A program made the translations under genes and the position numbers. A stretch of DNA of 64,000 nucleotides from contig BCHH01000010.1 of assembly GCA_001599595.1 (NCBI GenBank), positions 125,667-189,666 on the forward strand, in the 5' to 3' direction. Source of the stretch: Beverwykella pulmonaria (taxonomy: Eukaryota; Ascomycota; Dothideomycetes; Pleosporales; Melanommataceae). Shown here in pieces: positions 1 to 10,681 of the stretch (its first letter is position 1; every line of letters starts with the position of its first letter). A model generated the notes under the pieces. That model searched no databases and was not told where the DNA came from. It saw only the letters and a list, made by a program, of their open reading frames with translations.

Positions 1-2033
1 TCCCCTCTTCAAGCGTCAACTATGTCATCGAGAAGGCGCCGGTGGTGTTCTGGCTGCCCAAGTACAACCCACGGTGGGTGCTTAACGATGCCCTCGCCGG
101 CATCACAGTAGGCGCGCTCTTGATCCCTCAGGCTCTGGCGTATGCGAAGATCGCAACAATCCCGGGAGAGTTCGGGCTCATGTCGAGCTGGCTTCCAGGT
201 CTTATATACTTCTTCATGGGAACGTCGAAAGGTGTGTATACTTGACGATGCCGGTCTACTTAAAAGACTAACATACGTGCAGATATGTCCACCGGACCAA
301 CATCCCTCATGGGCTTGTTGACGGCCGAGATTATTCAGGAGACAGCCTCCGAGGGCTACTCTCCCCAAGCCATCGCCTCGGCTGTCGCTCTGTCTGTTGG
401 CATCTACAGTCTGGCAATTGGTCTCTTCAAACTCGGTTTCCTACTCGAATTCGTCTCTATCCCAGTGCTCACAGGGTTTATTTCTGCTACCGGCATCGTC
501 ATCATGCTCGGTCAAGTACCTTCTCTCTTCGGCGTCAAGGTTGGATCTGGTACTGCAAACATCATCCACGACCTTTTCGCCAGCATCCCAGACTACAAGC
601 CCGCAACGATCGGCATCGGCTTCGGCAGTGTGCTGCTTCTCGTGGTACTCGAGAAGATCGGTGTACTATGGGGTAACAAGAATAAAGCCATTTGGTTCCT
701 GTCATTAGCACGCAGCGCCGTCGTTCTGATCCTTTTCACTGGCATTTCATACGGCGTGAACAAGGACATCAATCTCAAGACCACCGACCCTGTTTGGGAT
801 CTCAGTAAAGTGAAGTCCAACGGAATTGCCGCGCCGGCCATGCCTTCCACAGCACTTATACAAAAGGTTTTCGTCCAATCCTTCACGCCCTTCCTTGCAG
901 CAACCATCGAGCACCTCGCCATTGCAAAGTCCTTCGCACGTAAGAACAGCTACACGATCGACGCGGCGCAGGAACTCGTATACCTCGGCGTGACAAACTT
1001 CTTCAACAGCTTCTTCTCGGCCATGCCCGTCGGTGGCGCCATGTCTCGCACAGCCGTCAACTCCTCTACAGGCGTGAAGTCACCAGCGTCGGGCCTCGTA
1101 GCAGGCGGCTTCGTCATTCTAGCTATCTTCAAGCTGAGCCCAGCCTTGTTTTGGATTCCTAAGGCAACGCTCGCGGCTATTATTATTACCGCGGTCTGGA
1201 AGGTCATCTCCTCTCCTTCTGTATTTTACGCATTCTGGAAGACCTCCCTTGTCGACTTCACAGCATCCATGATTGCCTTCTGGGTAACGCTCTTCGTGGG
1301 GACCGAAATTGGCATCGGGGCCTCCGTTGGCTTCAACATCGCATACTACATCCTCTCCTGGGCATTCACAAGCGTGCAGCAGGTGCAAGCTCTTCCCGTC
1401 CCCTCGCCGAATGAGGAAGAATACACGCATGACAAAGAGTTCAAAGAGCAGTTGAGCTACTATCACGGGAACGGAAACAGTGCGGTACCCGGCGATGCGC
1501 AGGTGTTCCGGCCTACGCAGAGCATTATTTTTGTGAATGCGTACCAGGTCAAGCAGCAGTGTCTTGATGCAGTGCAGACGTATCATTCGGGCGCTGTAGT
1601 GGATAGTAAGGTGGCGAATAAAGAGAGGAGTTGGAGTGTTTCTGGGGCAAGACGACTCACGCTGCTGCGGAATAAGGCGGGTATTATTCCTAATGCGGAT
1701 GAGTTAGTGCAGATTAGAATCGTGGTACTGGATTTGAGCATGGTTGAGACCATTGATACGACGGGGTTGACTGCGCTGAAAGACTTTAAGGAGGATTTGG
1801 AGACTTACGGGGGAAAGGGCGTCGAAATCAGGTTCCTTGGGGTTCGAAATGGCGTAAGGAAAGTGTTTGAGAGGTTTGGCTGGAGGCTTGTGGATGTGGG
1901 CACTTTGCAAGAGATGGATGGAGAGGGGCAGAGTAAGATATATGGGGGGTTGGGGCAGGCGGTCTGGGAGAGGAGGGATGCAGGGGGCCAGATGTGGATT
2001 GAGCAACTTGTTGTTGGGAGCGAGAAAGCTTGA
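1..2033 (+). CDS. SulP-family sulfate permease, 5' end cut by window
   Basis: Plasma-membrane sulfate transporter of the SulP/SLC26 family, related to fungal SUL1/SUL2 and Neurospora CYS-14. The reading frame is already open at base 3, so the N-terminus lies outside the window. Exon 1 runs to 231, a 51-bp intron occupies 232-282, and exon 2 runs from 283 to the stop at 2031-2033. The junction restores the family motif around GTSK-DMSTGP. Visible parts are the conserved PQALAYA segment in the first transmembrane helix, many hydrophobic membrane segments across the first two thirds, and a C-terminal cytoplasmic STAS domain with VVLDLSMVETIDTTGL as its core. The C-terminal third has many tryptophans and basic residues typical of fungal members. 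Family assignment is firm. Exact substrate (sulfate versus related oxyanions) is inferred from family only. Fungal members are commonly controlled by sulfur limitation, but no control site is visible here because the promoter is missing. Confidence 0.93.
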
Positions 2034-2887
2034 GCGTTAGGTAATGAATGCTTGATATTATGGTAGGTTTGGAAAGGCAAGGGTAGTATTTATTTCGAGT
2101 ATTCTTATGAATAGTTTAGATTTAGGTGGAACTTTCCATTTCCATTGTCAATAATGTTCACACGCTTTCCGAATTGGTTTCATATATTAAGCTCTAAGGA
2201 TATATCGTGGTTCAACAATCATCAGTCTTGTCTCTTCATTCTTGTTTCTAATTTCCAGGCCCTTGTCCATAGGTCAGGTTCTCATTCTTTCGCATTTCGC
2301 CATTAAATTGAGAAACTTTTCTGCTGCATAATGTCCCTCCATGCGTGGTGGAAAACCACCCGTGCCGGAAAATATGTCACGATGAGAAGAGGAAGTCAAT
2401 CGTCTGATGGGTAAAGTGTGTATAAAGAGTTTGAAAGCTGTGAAGAGCTGACTGCTCGCACGACGACTATATATACCCATGAAGGGTGAGCTAGCTAGAA
2501 TAGGACATATGGTAGAACAAATGCAACACGTGACATATAATAGAGCACGTGACAAACGTGACACTAATAACCTCGCCAATCTTCAGCCACTGCTGCATAT
2601 GATGGGCTGTGCAATCAGTCCACCCCACAAAAACCGAGGACATCGCAAAGTACATAAAAATTCATTCAAAGCGCTCCTGCACTCTCTAGCTTTTGGATGC
2701 GATTCTTCGGTATAACTCAGCCTCGTATCCCCCTTGATTTTTCACTAACCTCGATGGCTAGGACTACCGGTAGTATTCTCAGCCGGCTCGCGAGCTGCCA
2801 TGCTCGTCTCTCTAACTACGCTTCCGTCTATGAGCCTCCGATATTATATTCCTACTGCATGCGCCCTTCTACACTTATTGTGAAGCA
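2034..2887. other. Intergenic spacer holding a promoter-like repeat
   Basis: No convincing gene. It carries the 3' flank of the sulfate permease, the left copy of the promoter-like repeat (2375-2551), and about 330 bp upstream of the HNWD pseudogene. A 22-codon ORF begins at 2342 on the minus strand, about 125 bp downstream of the TATA box in the repeat. It has no recognisable product. Confidence 0.6.
2375..2551 (-). repeat. Promoter-like dispersed repeat, left copy (inverted partner at 63621-63778)
   Basis: Read on the minus strand, this stretch matches 63621-63778 at roughly 90 percent over about 150 bp. Shared landmarks are CACGTG boxes (2546-2551 and 2527-2532 here), the block CCTATTCTAGCTAGCT, a TATATATA box (2468-2475), the block GCAGTCAGCTCTTCACAGCT and the block CCCATCAGACGATTGACT. 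Similarity stops at about 2375 with TGACA. The order of boxes, TATA and leader looks like a core promoter plus 5' leader rather than coding DNA. It could instead be a fragment of a larger transposon or a solo LTR. No terminal repeats were seen. Confidence 0.75.
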
Positions 2888-5800
2888 ATGCGCCTTTTGC
2901 ATCTTAGCAACGCTAGCGAGTTTAGCCTCACGAAGGACTTAGTAGGCGTCGATACAATCCCTCCCTATGCGATCCTTTCGCATACTTGGCAGGAGGGCCA
3001 AGAAGTCACCTTCCAGGATATAATAGGTGGAACGGGACAGAGCAAAACCGGCTACGACAAGATCCGGTTTTGCGGACAGCAAGCTAAATACGATGGCTTG
3101 CAATACGTTTGGGTGGACACCTGCTGCATCGATAAATCAAATTATGGGGAACTTCAAGAGGCGCTCAATTCTATGTTTCGCTGGTACCGAAATGCGGTGA
3201 AATGTTACGTCTATTTATCAGATGTTTCGATGGCTAAGCGAAAAGCAAGCGACGAAGTCTCCGATTTTACTTGGGAGCCAGCTTTTGGAGCCAGCAGATG
3301 GTTCACCCGAGGTTGGACGCTCCAAGAACTTCTTGCACCAAGTTCGGTCGAGTTTTTCTCCCAAGAGTGGAAGAGACTTGGTGACAAGAGATCGCTAACA
3401 CAGCAAATCCACAAAATAACGGGAATTCCTAAGTTAGCGCTTCAAGGAGCCTTATTATCTCAGTTCAGCGTTAACGAGCGATTGTCATGGATAGAAAACC
3501 GGCAGACAAAGCTCGAAGAAGACAAAGCGTACTCATTACTTGGTATTTTCGACGTTTACATGCCCTCTATCTATGGTGAAGGAACGGCGAGGGCATTCAA
3601 ACGGCTTATGGACGAGATCAACACGTTGGAGAAATGTATCCAGGACTTACGCCTCACCGATCCCCGTGATGACAAGAAGCGGATTGAAGACACCAAGGGT
3701 GGCTTACTAAAGGACTCGTACCGCTGGATCTTGAAAAACTCCGACTTCAAACAATGGCGTGACGACCAGCAGAGCCGACTGCTGTGGATCAAGGGGGCTC
3801 CTGGAAAAGGAAAAACAATGCTGTTGTGCGGCATCATCAACGAGATTTACAATTCGATGGCCAGGACGGCTCTTTTGTCCTATTTCTTCTGCCAGGCTAC
3901 TGACTCGCGAATCAAAAGCGCCACGGCGGTGCTGCGAGGTCTGATATATATGCTTGTTGATCAACAACCATCGCTCGTCTTGCATATACGAAAGAAGCAC
4001 GATCGTGCAGGAAAAATGCTGTTTGAGGATACAAATGCCTGGGTTGCCTTGTCTGAGATCTTTACAAATATCCTGCAAGACCCAAACTTGAACAGCACAT
4101 ACTTGGTCCTTGATGCGCTTGACGAATGCGTAACAGACTTGCCAAAACTACTAGATTTTATCGTACAGAAGTTATCCTTGTCTCCTCGTGTTAAGTGGGT
4201 TGTCTCCAGCCGCAACCAGCCTGACATTGAAGAACGTCTACAGAGGGTGGGGCATAAGATTAAGCTGAGCCTTGAGCTGAATGCAGAGTTTGTATCTACA
4301 GCCGTCCAAATATACATCCAGCATAAGGTAACTCAGTTAGCGCAGGAAAAGAAGTACGACGACAAAACAAGAGACGCCGTGCTAGATCATCTGTCCTCCC
4401 ATGCAAATGCTACCTTCCTCTGGGTTGCTTTAGTGTGCCAAAATCTTGACAAGATCCCACGATGGAACACTCTTGCCAAGTTAAACGCATTTCCACCTGG
4501 ACTGGATTCTCTTTACAAGAGAATGACGGAGCAGATATGCAAGTCGGACAATGCTGATCTCTACAAGCGGATACTAGCCTTAATCGCGATTGTATACCGA
4601 CCTATCACACTAAAGGAGCTGACATCTCTTGTTGAGATACTTGAGGATTTCTCTAATGATATTGAGTCATTACAAGAGATTATTAGCCTGTGTGGCTCAT
4701 TTCTAACTATCCAGGGAGATAGTGTCTATTTTGTGCATCAGTCCGCAAAGGACTATCTGTTTACAAATGCCTTTGATGAAATATTCCCATCTGGAACAGA
4801 GGGGGCCCACTGTGACATTTTCTTGAGATCTCTTTAGGTTATGTCCAGGACGCTACGACGAGATATGTATGGCTTACGCGCCTTAGGATATCCTATTGAG
4901 CGAGTGAAGCAGCTGGAGATGGACCCATTAGCAGCGTTATGCTACTTGTGTATCTACTGGATTGATTACCTCTGTGACTGCAATCCTAACTCTTCTGCAA
5001 ACTGCAGGGTCTACCTACAGGATAGTAACTCTGTTGATAGCTTTATGCGAGCAAAATACCTTTATTGGCTTGAGGCCCTTAGCCTGTGTAAGAGCATGTC
5101 TAAAGGGGTAATGTCAATGGCGAAGCTTGAGGCTTTCATCCAGGTAATTTTCATTTAGCAATGCTATCTATGTATAATACACGCTCACATACCTAGGGAA
5201 TAGAAGATTCATCTGCATTTATTGAACTTGTTAGAGATGCGCGTTGATTTATTATGTATTACAAGTGGGCAATAGAAAACAGTCCTCTTCAAGTATATGC
5301 ATCAGCACTCTTGTTTAGTCCAGCTCGCAGCCTGATAAGGGGTCTTTTTAAGGAGGAGAAGCCTGATTGGATAACAATAAAGCCAGCCGTGGAAGAAAAA
5401 TGGAGTGCGTGTCTGCAAACACTTGAGGGCCATAGCCGTTGGGTTAAGTCAGTGGCCTTCTCGCACGACTCGGCCCGGCTCGTGTCAGCTTCTGGCGACA
5501 AGACAGTCAAGATCTGGGATGCGAGCAGTGGCGAGTGCCTGCAGACACTCGAGGGCCATAGCCGTTCAGTCAACTCAGTGGCTTTCTCGCACGACTCGGC
5601 CCAGCTCGCGTCGGCGTCGGACGACAACACGGTCAAGATCTGGGACGCAAGCAATGGCGAGTGCCTGCAGACGCTCAAGGGCCATAGCCGTTCGGTCAAC
5701 TCAGTGGCCTTCTCGCACGACTCGGCCCGGCTCGCGTCGGCGTCCAACGACATCACGGTCAAGATCTGGGACGTGAGCAGTGGCGAGTGCCTGCAGACAC

Positions 5801-6873
5801 TCGAGGGCCATAGCCGTTCGGTCAACTCAGTGGCTTTCTCGCACGACTCGGCCCAGCTCGCGTCGGCGTCGGACGACAAGACGGTCAAGATCTGGGACGC
5901 GAGCAGTGGCGAGCATCTGAAGACACTCGAGGGTCATAATCATTCAGTCAAGTCAGTGGCCTTCTCCCACGACTCGGCCCGGCTCGCGTCGGCGTCGGAC
6001 GACAAGACGGCCAAGATCTGGGATTCGAGTAGTGGCGAGTGCCTACAGACGCTGGAGGGCCATAGCCGTTGGGTCGTGTCAGTGACATTCTCAGACGACT
6101 CAGCCCGGCTCGCGTCGGCGTCGGACGACAAGACAGTCAAGATCTGGGACACAAGCAGCGGTAAGTGCCTGCAGACGCTCAAGGGCCATAGCCGTTGGGT
6201 CATGTCAGTGGCATTCTCCCATGACTCAGCCCAGCTAGCGTCGGCGTCGGACGACAACACGGTCAAGATCTGGGACGCGAGCTGTGGCGAGTGCCTGCAG
6301 ACGGTCGAGGGCCATAGTAATTGGGTCAACTCAGTGGCTTTCTCTCACGACTCGGCCCGGCTCGCGTCGGCGTCCAACGACAGTACAGTCAAGATTTGGG
6401 ACGCGGGCAGTGGCGAGTGCCTGCAGACGCTCAAGGGCCATAGCCGTTCAGTCAAGTCAGTGGCCTTCTCGCACGACTCGGCCCAGCTCGCGTCGGCGTC
6501 GGACGACAAGACAGTCAAGATCTGGGACGCGAGCAGTGGCGAGTGCCTGCAGACACTCGATATGGGCAGGACACTTTTCGGCATCTCATTTGACATCACG
6601 GGCTCATACCTTAACACCGAAATCGGCACTTTCGACATTAGTGCTCCATCGGATCCAAGAACACCTTCAGCCACTTCAGAGCCTCATAATTCTAAGTGTC
6701 AAGGCCTAGCTTTGAGCGCAGATGGTGTATGGATAACGTATAATTCAGAAAACTTAGTATGGCTACCCTCAGATTATCGGCCATCATGCTCAGCGGTGTC
6801 AGGAAAAACGATCGGCGTTGGCGTCGGAACTGGAAGGGTATGGATATGCAAAGTTGAGCTTGACGAATCCTAA
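2888..6873 (+). pseudogene. HET-NACHT-WD40 (HNWD) NLR-type heterokaryon incompatibility gene, broken by two stops
   Basis: Belongs to the Podospora HET-E/HET-D/HET-R family of fungal NOD-like receptors, which detect non-self partners and trigger cell death. An N-terminal HET domain (about residues 26-170) shows YAILSHTW, YVWVDTCCIDK and GWTLQELLAP. A NACHT domain follows, with P-loop GAPGKGKT at residues 303-310 and a Walker-B-like LVLDALDEC near residue 405. Nine 42-residue WD40 repeats end the protein. In-frame TAG at 4835-4837 stops the first open stretch after 649 codons. The same frame continues with family-like sequence, and a 53-bp intron at 5144-5196 restores the frame. A second stop, TGA at 5245-5247, precedes the WD40 part. 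Both stops fit single C-to-T or G-to-A transitions, as RIP produces. The final stop is at 6871-6873. Truncated products of the HET-NACHT part remain possible, so loss of all function is not proven. Confidence 0.88.
5410..6543 (+). repeat. Nine tandem 126-bp WD40 repeats
   Basis: Nine head-to-tail units of exactly 126 bp (42 residues) run from 5410 to 6543, followed by a degenerate start of a tenth. Most positions are identical between units, including TVKIWD near the end of each. Differences concentrate at unit positions 10, 11, 13, 29 and 31 plus a few others: position 11 is W or S, position 13 is K, N, V or M, and position 31 is K, N, I or S. In the HET-E/D/R family such near-identical repeats undergo concerted evolution, and the variable positions line the recognition face of the propeller. 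Repeat count and these residues set specificity there. The array is visibly richer in G+C than the flanking HET-NACHT coding sequence. Confidence 0.95.
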
Positions 6874-8377
6874 GTCCTTGGAGTGTTTATACATAGATTC
6901 ACTTACTTTCATCTTTTAGTAGTAATAGAACTACGTTTTGAATATTCGCCGCTGAAGCTTGGTCAGAAGCAGACGAGCGCTTCGATTACACTATCAGGGG
7001 GAGCAACCAACCCACCCTGGTGACACCATTAATTTTGGGGTGTGGCTGAAGAGTGAGGTAGGAGTATGCTACTGATGACAGATGATACACAGCGCGAAAG
7101 GCGCCAAGAGATTTTGGGCACGGCCTCTCGTTACGACTAGATCGGATCTACAGGGCCCACCGTAGTGTAGGGGAACCAAACCGGGACTGGATCTCGCATT
7201 GAAGGAGCTGTAGCTAGCGCATACGGCAATGCTAAACTGCCACAACGCCACACCTATGCTACCTCCACTAGTATAGGAACTCAAAATTAAAATCTTCACC
7301 GTTGAGGGGGGCTTTTTTTCGACATGGACGAAGAAAGACTTTGGCGGTAGCTGTTGCTGCCTCTGGGTGGCATTTGATATGGGCCATGCGAGTTGCGGTA
7401 AGAGTTTCCAAGCATAGCCGCTAAGATTGCAATCGATCTCGGGAGAGTGGACCAGGCACTCGGACAAGGATCCACTAGGGAAGCAAAACGGATCCTATAC
7501 CTAGCCGGGCATAGCCTATAATCAACGTTTAATCTAGTACCGGAGACAAGGAAATGAACGTGATATCCTGAAGACCTTAATATTGCTTTACGGATATGCA
7601 TGCTGATTAAGCGATAAATCATAGAGAGAAGGCTACAACAAGAGTATGACTGATTCAGCAGAGCACCCATTTACCTATTCGTTCAGCATAGAAGTGGCTC
7701 TTTATTCAGCTCGTTGTCCGGTGGAGAGATTGGACCATGGTTTGCATTCAGGTAAAACCAAGACTGTCTGAAGCGTAATGACAGCTTAGTGTATGAGAAA
7801 TTAGTGTAGGGGAGCCTCGTCCTCCAACTTCGGTATCTCATCTTCGGTCTTCGACGGATCGACGTATTTCCACAACTCGTTTCTCAAGGCATTATCCTTG
7901 CGCTAGAAGATCCACTTGTTCCAGTCTAATAGCTGCGACAGAATCACTGTCGCCTTCGTTATCAGGTGGTCGTTCGTAGTGGACATCTTGACGGTGGGAA
8001 GGGTCAGGTGTCGAGAAGGTTGTGCATTGATAGGGATATTGGTTTCAGTGAACTACAGTCGACAGATTATAGGCAAACCGGGCTCATAACTGTAAGGGTT
8101 TTCTGATGGGGACAATGATCAAATGGCGATTGCGTTGTTCTGGGTCAGATCAAGTCAGAGCAGCTTATATGCTGTCTGACCAAGATCAACTAGCTGCATC
8201 TAGACAAGCCTAAACTGTTACAAGAATCAATTCCAGTCCATCTTGCAGATCGTGCAAGTGTCAGCTTCCGGCTTATAGAGCACTAGAGCAACATATCCTA
8301 ATTGCACGGGTGGATGCTACAAAAATTAGTTTACGCATAGAAATTGGTAACTAGAGGGGAATTTACTTTGTGTTGGA
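6874..8377. other. Gene-poor spacer with retrotransposon debris
   Basis: Apart from the copia-type gag remnant at 7801-7986, no gene is recognised. Two overlapping open frames on the minus strand at about 7069-7670 have no family resemblance and unconvincing composition. They may be decayed retroelement sequence lying downstream of the gag fragment, but no LTRs were identified. Confidence 0.5.
7801..7986 (-). mobile_element. Copia-type gag remnant
   Basis: A 62-codon minus-strand frame starts with ATG at 7986 and is interrupted by TAG at 7903-7905. It contains DWNKWIF and, after the stop, LRNELWKYVDPS followed by an acidic tail. This tryptophan-aspartate spacing (a W-x-x-W near the start, then a W-x-Y-V/I-D/N-P block) is typical of the N-terminus of fungal Ty1/copia gag-like polyproteins. 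No protease, integrase or reverse transcriptase frame follows, so this is a short relic. Assignment rests on motif resemblance only. Confidence 0.5.
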
Positions 8378-9654
8378 TTATCCGTGACCGACCAGTGCAG
8401 AAACATAGTTATTGTTGTCGTATCCATCATCAGATCCGATCTCGACCTCCTCGTCGGTCCCCTCATCATAGTTATAGCCATTTTGAGAAGCCGATCGGGG
8501 AGGAATATCCGGACCTTCATCTTGCTGACCGAACGGACTGAATTAGATCCCACGGCTAGGAATCTACAAACATCAGTGACATGTAGGAAATATACTATCG
8601 TCGGTAAGACTTACACTTTATTCAATGGCATCTGCTGATTTAGATGCATACACATCCTCTGGCCAGCTCTCTCCATAATCAGACAGATATTCAATACCAT
8701 CATCTGAGTAGCGATCCAGTCGAGATTCGGGTCAGGAGATCTCGATGGGATCGTGTTGATCAAATTGACCTGGAACTGCATTTTATGTTAGGTCTATTGG
8801 TAGAACATGAAACTAGAGCGACTTACCGAAGGAAGCGATAAGCCCTGGTTCTGTACGTGGGTTGCGAGATTGTTCACAATATGCGGGAACTCCTCGTCAG
8901 CTTCCTCAACATCAGCATTCTGAACGGGACCGCCTTCATATTCCTCAAGGTCCTCGAGATCATCGGCATTCTGGACCCTGCGCAAGTGTGAAAGGCCGTT
9001 GCCGAACTCGGTATTCGCGATTTGTTGATGCTGGCGGAATTCCTGGAGATGGTGAGCATTCTCACGCCGAAGGAGGCTTTCGCAGAAGTGTAGCCATACA
9101 TTCGCTTTTGCGCCCTTCTCACGAGCGTGTTCCACATGGTTGTACTCGCAGGAGCAGAAACTATGCGCATCAACGGGTCGACCATCTTCGGGAACGGCAT
9201 CCAAGAATAGTTTTGCCCCAGACTGGCGCTCTTTATGCAGGCGCTCTGCATGCTGCTCCGCCATCTCCTTTTCGTAGTCGGCGTAGCTAGTATTGCGCGC
9301 AGCCATGTCATAGACTTCAGCAATTTCCTGATCCTGATCCACATGATCGAGAGCGGCAGAATTATGCTGTTGGTCTACATCAAAATCACGCTCATCCTCC
9401 GGGTTGCCATGGTCGTTATGGTCGCTGTGGTGGCTGTGGTCGCTAGAGCCGAAATCGACAGGCAAGACGGTAGCGATGGTTGGCGATGCAATTACTGTTT
9501 GCATATAGCTAGGGCGCAGGTGTGGTGGACAGCTGTGCATGAAGTATGGGGGGAGCCCTTCGAGCTTGCCAGCAGCGGCAAGGCTCTGCCAGTCGGACTC
9601 GCTGGTGGTGCCGGCGCGAATCTTAGCGATAATGGTGACGTATACCTCGTTCAT
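8378..9654 (-). CDS. Unrecognised 382-aa protein, three exons
   Basis: Spliced minus-strand gene. Exon 1 is 9654-8827 (276 codons), intron 8826-8776 (51 bp), exon 2 8775-8615, intron 8614-8538 (77 bp), exon 3 8537-8378 with stop TAA. Donors are GTAAGT at both introns and phases match, giving 382 residues. The second intron was fixed by choosing the acceptor that yields an acidic, protein-like tail (QQDEGPDIPP onward) in place of the rare-codon alternative frame. The product has no signal peptide or membrane segment. It has a His/Asp/Ser-rich stretch near residues 70-82, a charged central region rich in E, H and R, and an acidic C-terminus ending in VSALVGHG. I recognise no domain. It is probably intracellular and partly disordered. 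It is the first of three minus-strand unknowns in a row and may be lineage-restricted. Confidence 0.7.
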
Positions 9655-10681
9655 ATTGCTATTGTTATTTTTGCAAAACTAAGGAGACATTTGGGAGAGG
9701 TTTAAATGATTGTGGAAAGCAGAGAGTGCCGTTGAAGCAAGTACAGTGGGGGATGTGTGAAGAAAGAGACTTGTGTATATGGGCAGTAGGGGAGAAACGC
9801 TGGTCCGCTGGAAAATGGTGCGCTAGGACTTATGCGGTCTCTTGATGACTAGACAAAGGAAGCGGCAGCGATGTTGTGTGTGCGCAACCAAAAAGAAAGG
9901 TGGGGCATTGTTCGTAGTGAAAGACGTTTGCGGCAGAACTTTTCTAGGAACTTGGAGATGGTCTGGGCAGCCCCTTTTCGTCTAGTAACCTGTAGTCACG
10001 CTTATGACTTACTAAAATGATCTCCATTATCGCAGAATAAGAGTAGGCGCTGCGGAATTTGTCAAGCGACCTTAGGAATGTTTTCGTTAACAATGCATGC
10101 GCTTAGTAAATTGAAAGAAGGATTACAGCTAATGAGCAACTTGAAGGGCCAGTATATACTTATCACTTTATCCGTACCCAGTTAGCAAGCTGTATTATTC
10201 ATTGACCTTTCAGCAAGCGCAGCTTCTCAATATCAGTGGTATTGTATAGCGACTGCGACCATCTGGAACATTTACCACGACGGATATATTTTCCCGCTTG
10301 GTCATGGTTTATGCATCCATGTTTCGTTTCGCTCAAAAATATGTCATAGGAATAGCTCACACTGTGTCTAGAGACACATAGAAACGGACAATATCGAGAT
10401 TTTGTACACCATGCTTGCTAATAATATGATTGTACTCAGATGACCACAAGCATGGTATTCATACTATTCCATAAACCTACCCTGACGCCTTCCAAGCAGA
10501 GTCCTCTCTCAACTCCGTATTCTAACTCCATCTACGGGAATTCTCACTAACCAAGTCTTGAACCTGCAATGCCGGGAGTATATAACATCTAAACAAAGCA
10601 ACCCTGAGAATACCTCCACATACACTAATGCATGCGCGAATATCAATCCCAAGAAAAGGAAAACGGTACAGCTCGTGCGGT
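9655..10681. other. Intergenic spacer, nothing recognised
   Basis: About 1 kb between two minus-strand genes: the 5' region of the 382-aa unknown and the 3' flank of the next gene. I see no coding frame, RNA gene or repeat that I can support. Confidence 0.5.

Noticed and set aside
5289..5888. Long minus-strand open frame opposite the WD40 repeats
   Set aside because: It is the antisense mirror of a 126-bp repeat with strong codon bias. Its periodic sequence follows the repeats and has no protein family.
8862..9705. Plus-strand open frames opposite the 382-aa gene
   Set aside because: They lie antisense to a spliced gene with better composition and consistent splice signals.
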